64,000 nucleotides of DNA from Pycnopodia helianthoides (Eukaryota; Echinodermata; Asteroidea; Forcipulatida; Asteriidae), in assembly GCA_032158295.1 (NCBI GenBank), contig CM063257.1, positions 13,980,332 through 14,044,331 of the forward strand. The letters are read 5' to 3'. Below, piece by piece: positions 52,430-63,908 of the stretch. The notes beneath the pieces were generated by a model. The model ran no database searches, was not told where the DNA came from, and worked only from the letters and a program-made list of their open reading frames with translations. Position numbers and translations under genes: made by a program. Numbering within the stretch: the first letter of the stretch is position 1; each line of letters opens with the position of its first letter.

Positions 52430-55400
52430 CTGTCAAGAAGGAACCGAGAAAAAAACTCTCCATTACAGACAAAATACCGGATTGGAAACTACTGCCGAAA
52501 AAAAGTTGAGGTTTATTCTTGAAGCTTACTGAATGGAACACCATTCCCTAAGACAAATATTTCCGTTTTTGAAAATTGCATTTGAAGATCCCCGAACTCA
52601 CCACCGCTTTTTTCAATGGTTACACACCTATGTTCCCACACCCCTAATGTACATTTACTAATCCTAATCCTAATCCTAATCCTAGGGCAGTCAGGTTGGC
52701 GTAGTGGTACCTTGCCTCGCCTTCCACCTCTGGGGACCCCGGTTCAAATCAACCCAGGGCACTACGTGGATTGAGTTTTTCAGTCCGGCCTGATTGCTCG
52801 GGTTTTCCCTGGAACATTTCTCTGGGGTTTCAATGGTTTCCCTTTCTCTGGGGTTTTCCTCCCACACCTAAAACCGAAACTTCCTTCATTGTCTTCTCTC
52901 CACGGGGTTCTTGGCTAGTATAGTGATAAAGTTCGCTTTCTGAGAGTCCTTGGCTTCACAACCAGAATTAATAAATGAAATTAAATGAAATGAAATGTAA
53001 CCCCAACCCCAACCCTAACCCTTACCATTGTGTGTAGATCGCGAGGGGTTATTGGAACACAGAGCACTAACCAATTCAATGGCTACAATACACTGTGCAA
53101 GTCTCGCTGTATTCCTACTTCTGGGACCAAGTTGGTTCATCCAAAGGTCCCAACCATATTGAGTTTTAAATGTGTGCAATTCTATTTCTTCAGTAACAAA
53201 GTTTATGGCTTTAAACATTATATATTGTTGAGAAAGTAAAATGTAGCCATGAAATTTATTACACAAACCTCAACAATGAAAATCGGAGAATAAGATTGAC
53301 CTCCGTTTTTGGTTACAATTAAGGATTATGCCCAACTGAAGTTCATGTTATCATTAAACCTATGTAATGGTCGCACAAAGTTGGGCATAATTGGCAAATT
53401 GGGTTTAAAAAAACAAAAGAAAGCCATTATGAACTAGACTCTTCAACCCTTTTCCAGCTTAGAGGGAGGGGGATATTCAGGCCTGCAATTACACAGAGGC
53501 CACGGAGGCCATGGCTTCCGTTGCCCTAGTCAAAAGTTCCCCATAGAATTTAAGATTTTCCAATGGAAGTGCGCTTAACAAAATGAAACTGGCCTTGCCC
53601 TCTCCATGATGCAGGCATGCAACTGTAACTTCACCCCCAAAAAAGAGGAAATTACAAAATTTCAATGATTTTGTACAGTATTTTTAAATTTTGAATGGTA
53701 AAACTGAGAATAAAAAAGAGGAAATCAGGTGATCCAAGGAAAAGTTGCATGCCTGATGATGAAATTCCAGGCCTGGATATTGACTCCGCTTACCTGCCGA
53801 AATGTTGCATGAGGAACTTCAGGATGGCCAGTCTGATCGGGGGAAGCTTGTTGAAGAATTCCGGCATCGATTCCACAAACTCGTCGTGGCTTTTGCCTAA
53901 AAACAGAATCCAGAATGTTGTCATTCTCACTTGGTGCTTTATGTCTTTCATTTTGAACAATCGTTAAAGGGATGGTATACCTTTGGTAATTACTCCAAAA
54001 ATGAATTACCATGAAAACCTAATTGGTAAGAGGCACTGCAGCTGTTCATAATGTAGAACATTTTGAGAAACGATTCCCTTCAAGGGAATGTGGTTTTAGA
54101 GAGAGGGATTCAAAAACATTTCAATCTGTATTTTAAATAAATAAAACTCTGCAAATAATTGTTTTACTTAGAAAATCGTTGTTTCTTGTTGCCAAACCAT
54201 TACTTTGGAGACCACTCTCGATCAACAAACTCCATTTACCAAGAGCTCCAAAATAATGCAAAATGAATTTGATGAAAGGTGTACCACAATCCATCGGAGC
54301 CATTCAAACAGACATCTTCCTTGAAGACACATCTTTTTAATGAACTTTTCACCTAATTTCCCCTTAGAGATTTTAAATAAGGGAATCAATGTGTGGTGAA
54401 GAGGTTTTAAACTAGTGGTTTAAACCCGCCGAGGCCTGGTTCTTGATAATATCACCGAGACGAAGTTTAAACACTAGTTTAAAACCGATTCAACACAGTT
54501 TGATTCCCATTCATAAATACCTTTCTCCTAAAAATATCGAAAAACCCTGTAAAAGTTGAGAACAAATCTGACAGTTTAGCCTTAGCTCACCTCGACTCAG
54601 CGTCGAATTTCTATGCGTGTAGAAAAACCGCGTCGCGCAATTTTCGAACTTGCGCCCTTAAGTTTCAAGCTATCGCACCCAAGTTTCCAACTTGCGCGAA
54701 ATAAACTATGCAGCTTACCAAATTTGCGCGCTCCGCACAAACGTGATAGCGCCCTCTTTGACAAAAAGTTGCCAGGCCATGTTTAAACACTTCTAGCCGG
54801 TGTTACATTGTCCGTTTAAACACCCCCACGTGATGTCCTCTCGCCCAATCAGAATGGATAAACTGTCCCAGGTATTTATGAATGACTGTTCAAATCTACT
54901 GCTGCTTTTATGCAGAACCCCTTATTCACCTTTCCTTGCTTTTGCCCTATTAGAAGACATCCACGGAGGGACTTCCATGAGCACTTTTGTGGATACTCAG
55001 CGCTATAGAAGACGTCTTATTATTATTACCCCCTTCCCTCCAAACACCCCCTCCCCCTTGTCTCCATAACCCCTGCTTTTTCTGAATGCTTTATGCTTTT
55101 CTCTCTCCACTCTCTCTATTCATTTATTTCCCACTATTGTTTAACTAATCAGATCCAATTGTGGATAAGGCGCATAAAGACCATTCAGCCCCACGGTTTG
55201 AACATCCAAGAAGGAAATGACTAATAACCCTTTGTCTTTGCCTTCTCCCTTTCCCCCACAGATATCCATATTTTTAGTTTGCCCTATTTACTAATTATTT
55301 ACTTTTTTTCCAACCTTCCGTTTTGTCCTTTGTGTTTCCAACCTCTTGTGGTCTAGCCATCCCCTTCCCTCCACCCCCCCCTTTGTCTTCATAATCCCTG

Positions 55401-58400
55401 CTTACCCCCTGCTTTATCTGAATGCTTCTTGCTTTTCTCTCTCCACTCTCTCTATTCATGTTTTTCCACTTGACTGCTCTTGTCCCCCTTGTATGCATGT
55501 ATGTGTGTTGTCTTGTCATTTAGCCTTCGAGAAAGACTCTGCTAGGGTCGAAACGTCAGTCCACTAACTATTTTTTTGCACTTATTATTATTATTTAACT
55601 AATCAGACCCATTCCGACTTTCGAGACGCTCCCTAAAGAATAAGGAGAACATTTGTGATGCGATTAAGCTAAATGAGTCTTTTGTCGACCCTCGTCAATT
55701 GTTGTCTATTTGAAAGAAGTTTAATCTCAGCTTTAAGGATATGAAAACCCCGTGTTGATACCACCTTTGGTTCAAAAGTTTTGGAAGTTGAAACACCAAG
55801 AGATGTATAAAAATGTAGACCCCTGTCGACCTATTTTGGCCTGTTATTTAATAATGCATTTACCGACAAACGACTCATTTAGCTTGATCGCATCACAATT
55901 GAGTGAAACAGACCTTTGAACATTTGTAGTAACTCTCCCTGCAGATCATGTGGTATGAGGGGATCAGGAAGATGCTTAAAGAACTGCTTCACGGCAGACG
56001 CTACAGCGTGTACAGATATCTCCATCGATTCAATCGAGATGTTTGGATCTGAGAATATGAATTGGATACACAGAAAAAAAACATTGTTACTTTATACTGC
56101 CCTGAACATTTTGTGGCATGATCACATGAGGGATGTGGACCTCTATGCTGGCATGCCGAAGGCGACAGAAAAGACAAATATAATAGTGGCTTCTTTTATA
56201 GCGCTCATATCCGTCACTCAGTGACGCTCAAGGCGCTTCAACATTAAGTATTTTCCTGCAAGGTATTGTGGAGCTACCTTTTGAAGTATTAGACCTTTTC
56301 TTTTACATAGCACCATGTATTGCTTTACAAGGAGCTGTGACGCAATATGCTGCCAATCAAACCAGGAACACCAAGGCGAACCCTTCTCTTTTCGATAAGT
56401 GCACTGGGTTCTTTTACTGGCATTACACAACACACGGGCCTACGGCTTTACGTCCGGCTTTACGTCCCATCCGAAGGACGCAGCCATAGTGGTTAAGTGT
56501 CTTGCTTAAGGACACAAGTGTCGCGACCGGGACTCGAACCCACACTCTGCTGAACTGAAACACCAGAGCTTGAGTCCGATGCTCTTATCCACTCGGCCAC
56601 GACACGCCACAAAGTTCTGTCCAAAGCTGTCTCAAGCACTGTGTCCGTCATCTAGCCCTTGCCGCCAGCCCAACCATTTTCTGAGAGCCCACATGGGGGC
56701 GCAGCCTCACATGGGAGAACGTGTCTCTCCTTCATGGTCATGCTGAAATGGGACACCGGCTTGGCAAGCTCTGAGGAGCTATGCCCTGTGGCAATGCACC
56801 CTGCTGAGTGCTCTGCGGTTTGACTGGCTGATCAAATGTAGTATACATTGCGGTTTTGGAGCAAGCTGGAAGGTTTGGAGGTCGTTGTATTTAACTAAGA
56901 TGTACAGCGTGATTGTTTTTTTAGTGAGACATGTAGAGACCCCTTGCTTGTTTACCAGTAGACAGCGATCCAAGTCTCTGTGGCCTGTAAACAAATGTAA
57001 CCCCAGTCACTGTGAACTTCTCCCATGTTTTCTCCCACACCCAGTTTCAAACAAGGTGAATTAACGGCGGGTTTAAAAAAACCTTGTCCTGGATGGTACT
57101 TATCCGCTGGTTGTCTTGGACTAATTTTGACATGGTCCTTTACAAGTTCATAGCGCTACTTAAGCACAAAACGTAACTAAGCACAACAAAATTATGCTTA
57201 CCAGAATAAGGTAACTCGCCAAACTACCATGTCACAAGTAGAATTTGCGACTGGTATCCTGCACATTTCTGCTAAGCAGAAAATAATTAAGCTACACTTT
57301 CTATGGAGTTGGCCCACGGTGTACTTACCATTTTCAAACTTTTCGGTGAGGGCGTCGCAGTCGGCGCTTTTTCCCGACACTCTGTAGATCCCCTCTTGGC
57401 TAATCCCTGGTGGAGAAAAGCACACATAAATACAGATCAAGGATCAAGATAAAAGGGATATACAAAAATATAATCCTTGAACGTAGAGCGGATTCCCAGG
57501 TACAATATAATCCTCAACCAGGTTCCAGAACCGACAGCCCACCAAAACATCTCTACCCTATCGAGACTCTGTTGGCTTGCCCATCTTTTACGGATACCTG
57601 CATTGCTTCATGCCAGTCTAGGCCACATTTCATGGCTCTGCTCACCATAAACAAAGAATCGGCGCTTACAGAAGCAGGGAATTCCGCACTTACGTCTGTA
57701 AGCATATTTCACAGTTTAGCCAGGAATGTGTTTGCTTGTGCGCGTGCGTACTCCACGTTTCTAGGCATTCTTCGCTTACACAGCTAGCGCAGAAATTCGG
57801 CACTTGCCCTGCAAGCGAAGAATTGTGATCGCAAGAGGATGTGGAACCTGCAGACGTGGGACCTCTAGCATGGCCCTTGTTGATGACGACACGTGTATAT
57901 AATGTACTGTATGTCACCAGATGACACGCCACATAGCGCTACGTACATGTATGTCACTAGATGACATGCCACATAGCGCTAAATTTGTCACCAGTTGACA
58001 CGAAACACGGCGCTACGTCAGAGCTGCCAACTCTCGACCAGTACTCGAACCCACACTCGGCTGATCAGAAACCCCAGAGCTTGAGTCCGGTTGTTCTTAT
58101 CCGCCCGGCCACGACACGCCTCAGTAGTAATGATTACTTTTCCGCAAGACCAAAAATAGCCGACTAACCTTCCATGTCGATAAACTCGATACATTTCTGG
58201 ACGAACTTGGGAAGAGGATCGCTCTCGGTGACGAGCTCCTCCAGGGCGATACCCTTGGGCTTGTCAAGGTAACCTGCATAGGCGGGAGCTTTGTTCTTGT
58301 TCTTCTGCCTCTTGTGCTGCCTCTGCTGTTGCCTCTGTGCCTGCAATAGTTAACATAACATAACAATTCAAATTTATAAGGCGCTATTCCATCAAGATCA

Positions 58401-61400
58401 TAGTACACATAATAGTGCTCAGCCACAATCATGGGTACCAGTTTTTTCCGTGTCCATGTTATGAACAACAGTTTAAAAAACAGTGATGTAAAAGTTAAAG
58501 TTATTTCAATTTTGTCTGTAAATTAATTAACCAGTGCTGTGTAAATGAAGTGTAGAAAGTACTTGAGTTTGTCGAATACAAGATCTGCAAAGAGTTACTC
58601 AATATTGATGTGTGGCTTCATTTGGTGTATTTGTAACAAAAAGTGCACCCTGGATTGTGGCTGTGCACAAAAGCAATTAACATGGAAAAAGGTGAGTCTT
58701 TAGAACTTTACGAAGTGTAAATAAAGTAACAGATTCCCTAATGACAGTAGAAAGATTGTTCCAAATCATTGGTCCAGCTACACTGAAAGCTTTTTGACCT
58801 AGAACTTTGTTTGCTCGTGGAACATTCAAGCGAGTGATGTCAAGTGTGGACCGAAGAAATCGTGGTGGAGTGTAATGTGACAATAAAGTGGAAATATATC
58901 GCAGAGTAGTGTTGCTCAAGCCTTTAAAAACAAGAAAAGCAATCTTAAATGGATTCGTTCTCTAATTGGTAACCAATGAAGTTCCCTAAGTGATGGGGTA
59001 ATATGTTCTCTCAAGAGTGTGGAACATATGAAACAAGGTGCACTATTTTGTAATCTTTGAACTCTGTCCAATTCATACGACTTCGCACCAAATAAAAGGA
59101 GATTGTCATAGTCAATACGAGAGGGGACTAAAGCTCTGACAACATGATGGAGAGTATCCTTACCAAGGTGCCGTTTGATTGTCCTTACGTTACATAATTA
59201 AAAATTGGTCGATTGGCAGAGGCTAGAAACTTAAAGGCAGGACATACTTTTGGTAATTGTCAAAGACTAGTATCCTCACTTGGTGTGTCAATCGGTCATC
59301 AAAGTTGCAGAAAAAAATCACCATTGTTGCATAGAATTGTGCTTTTCAGATTCTGAAAAAAGGCATCATGCCTAAAGCCTTTTTCAGATTCAAATATTTT
59401 ATTGAGAAAATTACCTATTTCGCAAAACTACATCACTTCAGAGGGAGTCATTTCTCACAATGTTTTATACTATCAGCAGCTCTCAGGTGCTCCTTATCAA
59501 GTTATTTTGGTAATGTATTTCTTGAGTAATTCCCAAAAGTATCCACTGCCTTTAAACAGATATTCATCAATACCTGGGACAGTTTATCTATTCTGATTGG
59601 TCGAGAGGACATCACACGGTGGCCATGTTTAAGCGTGTGACATAAACATAGACTGGAAATTTTTTGTCAAAGAGGGCGCTATCAGGTTATACCTCCTCTG
59701 GATGTTACCTTTATTTGTCCTGTTTACATATCCATTAACATTTTTAACTGCTGTTATTTTCAAGTATGTTGTATGTTGTGCAGACGGAGATAAACCAAAC
59801 AAACAATATACACCTGTACATAGCGAACGATAACCCGCCTCTTTTTAAAATTTGACATAAAACCCCTGCTCGTTTTCACAGAAGTAGAATTAGAGGCGTC
59901 TGTCTCCTGAAAAGATCCAAACATTACTGATGCCAGCAGGGTTAGGCTTACGTAATAAGTAACTACATGTATAAGTTCTCTGTTGGTGGGACGGACGTAT
60001 CCCCAACTGTGGTTCCGGCACTGCCGGTGACCAGTCTTGTTTCTTTATCTTTATCTTTCTCTTCCATTCTGTGCATTTTAAAACGCTTGATGTGTTTTTG
60101 ATCATTTTTTACGCAATGGGAAACAATATAAATCTTACTTATACTAATGTCAAACTCTTGTTACCTTGTCTCTTTTCTTGTTGGCAGCAATTTGGCGTTT
60201 CTCTTCCTTCTTGCGATTTTTCTCCTCTTCCATTTGTTGTCTCTTCCTCGCCTTAGGGTTAACCTGAGAGAAAATAAAAGTAAATAAGAAAATACTAAAT
60301 TTGTCTGAACCTTGAAAAAATTGAAGGAAAAATACAGCGATTTCAGATTCCCATGGCAACCATTGATTGCTTCTCTTCACCCAGGAGTATAACTATGAAC
60401 CTGCAAGGCTTGAGATTTTGGGGAAATCCTAGGAGCAACGCAATACAACACAGAATATGTTCCCGGGCTAACCATTAGTTGCTTCTCTTTATCCAGAAGT
60501 ATTATTTTGAACCTGTAAGTTTGGAGAGTTTGAATAACTTTGTTTAAGATTTCGCTTAGAAAATCCTAGGAGTATTTCATTTCATTTCATTTTGTTTATT
60601 GATTCTGGTTGTGAAACCAATGGCTCTCAGAAAAAGCAAACTTAATCACTACACTAGTAAAAAAAAACATGGAGAGAAGACAAAAGAAGGAAGTTTAAAG
60701 GCCCTGTACACTATTGGTAAGATCGAAAAACACAAATGTTCACAGATTCACAAATAACTTACATAATTTAAAGTAAGTAATGGCAGAAAGGGTTCCTTGA
60801 AAACAAAAATTTTTGCTTAAAATGCTATCGTTTCTGAGAATTGAGTAAAACAATATTCTGATAAAAACTTGATGTTCGAAAAAACAGAAAACACATAAGG
60901 TTTCTTTTCACTTTTTTCTTGTGACCTCGATGACCAATTGAGCTCAAACTTTCACAGGTTTGTTTGTTCATGCATATGATGAATCACACAAAAAGTGGGC
61001 ACTAATTTTGAGCTGTTACCAAAAGTGTACAATACCTTTAAGTTTTGGGAGGGAAACTTCAGAGACTTATTCCAGGGAAAACCCACGCAATCAGGTAAGG
61101 ACTGAAAAACCCAATCCACATAGTGCCCCCGGCAGGATTCCAACCGGGGTCCCAGAGGTGGAAGGCGAGGAAAGATACCACTACCCCAACCCTGTTGTAG
61201 TAACGCAATACAATCCGGAGAAGTTAACCATTGTCTGCTTCTCTGCACCCCGGAGTACAGCTGAGTGTCTGCAAGGGTTGAGATAGTTTAGCTCGGGGGG
61301 AAATCCCATGTGTGGTTGTAACACAATCCAAAACAGTAAGGTTAGAATAACAAACCTCATCTTCGTCTGGTGAGAAAGTTCCTGGCTGGTCATAAATTCG

Positions 61401-63321
61401 CTCGCCTCTGATGTGGTGAGGACTGGCATCCTCGGCTCCTTGGGATGGATGATCGGAGCGATTCTTCTTGCGTCTGAAGCTGTTTCGCTTCTTCTTTTGA
61501 TGGTCTTTGTCTGCATCAACGCTGCCCTTGCTGTCGCTGTCGCTGCTTGCATTGCCTGCAAAAAATAGAAGTGAAACAAAGGAGAAAAACAGTTGAAAGT
61601 AAATATTGATCTATATTCGGTTTGCGGTAACACCATGTGTATAATTATCTACTTTGCTGTGTAGATTTTGTTCTTCAGAGAACTTGTCTTGCTATTTGTT
61701 CTACTACCGGGAGTAGATTTTCGGAATTCGGGAGACTTCTCAATTCTGAAAAGAACTGTCCTGCTTAACTATACTAGCTGGGCGGGAGGTACGAAATCGG
61801 CCTGAACTACTACTTTAGCTTTGTGGATCGGGGGGACTTCTCGTAATTAACTGCACTGCCGTGGAGTGAGTTCTTTTTGGTCTTAACGTTTCGACAAGCT
61901 TGCTCTAGTCATCGTCAAGAGACTAGAAAGTAAATATTAATAATAATAGTCCTGGGTTCTTATACAGCACTAGGGGCTTATCAAAGCCCTCATTATTTGT
62001 TTTTCAACAGGATAAGCAGTGTTATGATTTGAATTATGAGACCAATTTATTTATGTACAACCTTCTAATGGTTTACAAGGTGCTGCGGCGCATTCAGCAG
62101 CCACTGCCAGAAACACAGGGGCAAACCCCTTCTCGGAGCAATAAGTGTACTGGGTTCTTTTACGTGCATAACACACCGGATAACACAACACACCGGACCT
62201 ACAGCTTTACTTTCTCATCGGATGAAGCAATAATGATTAAGCGTTTTACTCGAGGACACATGTGTCAAGATCGGGACTCCAAAAATAGAAATGGCCAGAA
62301 ATGATTCTTTAACCTTGTCAACATTTTATTTGTTTGCTTGTAAATTGCCGAGTGTTGACTTCTACCCCAGCCTCGCTACCATGGGCAGCGCACCGTATCA
62401 ATACTTCTCGTCACTAACCCCTGGAAGGGAAGCACCGAAGAGCAATGCCGATAGGCTAACCAAAAGTGACTGCTCTGCCCGCACGCTTGTTAAAACTTTT
62501 CAAACGCTTGAAGGTAGGGTGTGTGTTGGTCGCTTAGTGTGTCAAAATGCACGTATCTTTACATAATACACTTCAAATGAATCATGTTTTCAAATGGTCA
62601 CCCTAAACTGCATACACTTAAAGGAACATTACAGAATTGGTTTTTGCTAACAAAACAGTTGCTGGCAGTGTAAGCACTTTATGTAATGCACCATATACAT
62701 AATCTGACAAACCTGTAGAAGTTTGAGATCGATCGGCCATCTGGGTCACGAGAAAATAGTGAAAAACCGATTACACATTTGCATGAAATCATATAGATTC
62801 AAAAAATGAATAAAACGCTCACTGAGCGATAAACTCCAATCGGAAAATTAGTTTACTCGTTTCTCATCAAGACAGAAATATTTCAAGGGATGTTTTCTGC
62901 AATCATCATCATTAGACCGTGTAAGTTTTATGTAAATCTGTGATAAAAAAGTATATTTTACAAGTTTTTTTCTTACCAATTCTGTAATGTTCCTTTAAAC
63001 ATACCACAAGATCAGAAATGAATGAGAGGGGACCAGTTGCTCCATAACTTAAAGTGTCTTTTGATAGCGCGCTCTGCGTAGGTCTCCAACACAGAAATAA
63101 TCAGCCACAAGACCAACTCAAATATCCAGTATATTTGGACATTTCAAAAGTCACACTTCCAGGGGTCACTATCGTACGAAACGACGAGATCGTACACAAC
63201 TTGGGAACGAGGTTGAATTCTACCCACCTTTCTTTTTGGCAACGGCATAAATGGGATCTGGCGGCTCGTTGTCGCTGTTGGCTTCATCTGGATTTTGAAC
63301 CTTTGGCCGCTGTCCTTGCCT
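52165..63321 (-). CDS. ARHGAP5/35: p190-type Rho GTPase-activating protein, C-terminal part (8 exons, 5' end off window)
   Basis: In transcription order the exons are 63321-63228, 61555-61356, 60263-60165, 58340-58169, 57406-57329, 56048-55914, 53896-53794 and 52429-52165. They total 1146 nt, 381 residues plus TAG, with consistent phases and GT-AG introns. A charged, Lys/Arg/Gln-rich linker (about residues 30-145) precedes a complete RhoGAP domain. Its signatures are PKFVQKCIEFI, the arginine-finger loop EGIYRVSG, FFKHLPDPLIP, and NLTVCWWPTLLHP. RhoGAP domains speed GTP hydrolysis by Rho proteins at the membrane and actin cortex. The domain beginning and the acidic/basic linker resemble vertebrate p190 (ARHGAP35/ARHGAP5) as I remember them. 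The GTPase and FF domains expected upstream are outside the window. RhoGAP identity is firm; the p190 assignment is moderate. Confidence 0.85.
52690..52999 (+). mobile_element. SINE with GTCAGGTTGGCGTAGTGG head
   Basis: It is a fairly complete copy with tRNA-like head, GGGGACCCCGGTTCAAATC box and GAAATGAAATG-type tail. A 25-bp stretch around TTTCTCTGGGGTTT is duplicated. It lies in the intron between RhoGAP exons g and h. Confidence 0.75.
53794..53896 (-). CDS. ARHGAP5/35: RhoGAP gene exon g (RhoGAP core)
   Basis: The acceptor is CTGTTTTTAG and the donor GGCAG|GTAAGC. It encodes KSHDEFVESMPEFFNKLPP and LAILKFLMQHFGR, the mid-domain helices. It leaves in phase 2. Confidence 0.92.
53964..54295. 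mobile_element. TTAA MITE, copy in the RhoGAP gene
   Basis: It begins TTAAAGGGATGGTATACCTT; the far end (GAAAGGTGTACCAC) is degraded. It lies just upstream, in transcription order, of exon g. Confidence 0.65.
54786..55600. repeat. Likely retroelement 3' end with TTATTATTATTA tail
   Basis: It contains GCGCTATAGAAGACGTC followed by (TTA)n at 55015-55030 and, further on, a GTCATTTAGCCTTCGAGA block ending CGAAACGTCAG and another (TTA)n near 55585. The second block is shared with 9230-9420. Confidence 0.5.
55914..56048 (-). CDS. ARHGAP5/35: RhoGAP gene exon f (RhoGAP core helices)
   Basis: The acceptor is ATATTCTCAG and the donor CAAAG|GTCTGT. It encodes ISIESMEISVHAVASAVKQF and FFKHLPDPLIPHDL, matching the conserved K..FF..LPDPL segment of RhoGAP domains. 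Phase 1 to 1. Confidence 0.95.
56380..56610 (-). mobile_element. tRNA-Leu-like SINE (minus), well preserved
   Basis: Minus strand: GTGTCGTGGCCGAGTGGATA (A box region), GACTCAAGCTCTGG, GTGGGTTCGAGTCCCGGTC (B box). It lies in the intron between RhoGAP exons e and f. Confidence 0.75.
57147..57315. mobile_element. GGGCCC-ended MITE, degraded copy
   Basis: It shares CTACTTAAGCACAAAACGTA and CTTACCAGAATAAGGTAAC with the family; the ends have lost GGGCCC. It lies 14 bp downstream, in transcription order, of RhoGAP exon e. Confidence 0.7.
57329..57406 (-). CDS. ARHGAP5/35: RhoGAP gene exon e (arginine finger)
   Basis: The acceptor is TTCTCCACCAG and the donor AATG|GTAAGT. It encodes ISQEGIYRVSG, whose Arg is the catalytic finger that RhoGAPs insert into the Rho active site, then ALTEKFENG. 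Phase 1 to 1. Confidence 0.95.
58025..58122 (-). mobile_element. tRNA-Leu-like SINE head (minus)
   Basis: Minus strand: GTGTCGTGGCCGGGCGGATA, GACTCAAGCTCTGG, GTGGGTTCGAGTACTGG. It is only the tRNA-like head, close to RhoGAP exon d. Confidence 0.65.
58169..58340 (-). CDS. ARHGAP5/35: RhoGAP gene exon d (start of RhoGAP domain)
   Basis: The acceptor is ACTATTGCAG and the donor GGAAG|GTTAGT. A Gln/Arg-rich stretch is followed by AGYLDKPKGIALEELV and PLPKFVQKCIEFIDMEG, the first helices of the RhoGAP domain. It ends in phase 1. A LINE remnant and a TIR repeat lie just upstream in the intron. Confidence 0.93.
58415..58668. mobile_element. MITE with GTGCACAGCCACAATC ends, copy 2
   Basis: Same element as 22706-22952, about 90% similar by eye. 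It sits between RhoGAP exon d and the LINE fragment. Confidence 0.76.
58677..59190 (-). pseudogene. Decayed LINE reverse-transcriptase C-terminal fragment
   Basis: On the minus strand the translation runs through ELDRVQRLQN, HITPSLRELHWLP, then after a one-frame shift near 58960 into FKIAFLVFKGLS, ISTLLSHYTPPRFLRS and AGPMIWNNL. This order is the standard C-terminal end of CR1/L2-like non-LTR ORF2 proteins. The frameshift and lack of the catalytic domain show it is dead. It lies in the intron between RhoGAP exons c and d. Confidence 0.8.
59231..59555. mobile_element. TTAA MITE (AAAGGCAGGACATACTTTTGG type)
   Basis: It starts TTAAAGGCAGGACATACTTT and ends AAGTATCCACTGCCTTTAA. Related copies start at 19090, 34858 and 53964. 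It sits next to the LINE fragment. Confidence 0.75.
60165..60263 (-). CDS. ARHGAP5/35: RhoGAP gene exon c (basic helical linker)
   Basis: This exon of exactly 33 codons, phase 0 to 0, lies between acceptor TTTTCTCTCAG and donor ACAAG|GTAACA. It is Lys/Arg/Glu-rich (EEEKNRKKEEKRQ), so probably a charged helix. Being symmetric, it could be skipped without changing frame. Confidence 0.85.
60570..61200 (-). mobile_element. GTCAGGTTGG-type SINE interrupted by a TTAA MITE
   Basis: The minus-strand SINE head (61042-61200) and tail (60570-60694) are separated by a 347-bp insertion at 60695-61041. Rejoined in their order they match the intact copies, so the insertion is younger than the SINE. Confidence 0.78.
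60695..61041. mobile_element. TTAA-bounded MITE inserted in a SINE
   Basis: It begins TTAAAGGCCCTGTACACT and ends AAAGTGTACAATACCTTTAA. TTAA occurs on both sides, and the interrupted SINE indicates that it was duplicated at insertion, the target preference of piggyBac-type transposases. It belongs to the family also seen at 19090, 34858, 53964 and 59231. Confidence 0.75.
61356..61555 (-). CDS. ARHGAP5/35: RhoGAP gene exon b (charged linker)
   Basis: The acceptor TTTTTTGCAG and donor GATGAG|GTTTG bound 200 nt, phase 1 to 0. It encodes a Ser/Asp-rich start, a basic KKKRNSFRRKKNR block, and ERIYDQPGTFSPDEDE. The YDQP tetrapeptide is a YxxP motif, the type that in vertebrate p190 is phosphorylated and binds p120RasGAP SH2 domains. 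Confidence 0.85.
62030..62282 (-). mobile_element. tRNA-Leu-like SINE, 3' body only (minus)
   Basis: It shares the AAAAGAACCCAGT body and CTCGAGGACACATGTGTC junction with the copies at 1369 and 56380, but breaks off in the B box region near 62282. Confidence 0.6.
62618..62998. mobile_element. 394-bp TTAA MITE, copy 4 (inverted)
   Basis: It has the same ends with a small internal deletion near 62870, in the intron between RhoGAP exons a and b. Confidence 0.86.
63228..63321 (-). CDS. ARHGAP5/35: RhoGAP gene exon a (most 5' exon in window)
   Basis: The minus-strand acceptor CCCATTTCAG precedes 63321; the donor AAAG|GTGGGT follows 63228. The exon has 31 codons plus one base and ends in PPDPIYAVAKKK. 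It is acidic/polar with no fold visible. It enters in phase 0, so another coding exon lies beyond the right edge. Confidence 0.8.
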
Positions 63322-63710
63322 CTGAAATGGGTAGAGGAAGATGGGAATGAGTTCATTGAAAGGGACAGAGAAATTTCCGCATAAGGAGAGAGGGGGTTGT
63401 GACACACAGCAAGTAGTGAAGAGACGAAGAGGCATTGAGAATGAAATGACAGGAGAGGAGTTGGTCGAGAAAGAAAGATGATTTGTAAAGAAGATGGCGA
63501 GACAGGAACAGTGGATAGTAGAAGACAAGCAAATCAGCTCACAAGTAGAAGGTCCTTATTTGAAAGGTTATATTTGTCATATTATTCAAAAGGCCTTGAA
63601 TTGCAAACTAGCAATAAATCAGAGGGAAAAAACCACCATAGACAACTTGTGTTTCTTTGCCACACAAACACTTTTGTGGTGAATTGTCCCAATTAAACTC
63701 AACTTACCAG

Positions 63711-63908
63711 TGCCCAGTTTCATGGAGCTGCTTAAAAGCCCAAAATATTGCTTAACAATTGTCTGCTAAGCAGAAATGAGCAGGATACCAGTCACAAATT
63801 GTACATTGCGACATGGTAGCTTGGCTGGTAACCTGGTTCTGGTAAACATAATTTTGTTGTGTTTAGTAGCTACTTTTTGTGCTTAGGCAGCTCTATGAAA
63901 TTGGGCCC
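63711..63908. mobile_element. GGGCCC-ended MITE near the right edge
   Basis: It starts GCCCAGTTTCATGGAGCTGC and ends TATGAAATTGGGCCC. Confidence 0.82.

Noticed and set aside
54800..55069. 89-codon ORF
   Set aside because: It runs through a probable retroelement 3' end with a TTATTATTA tail and shows no conserved domain.
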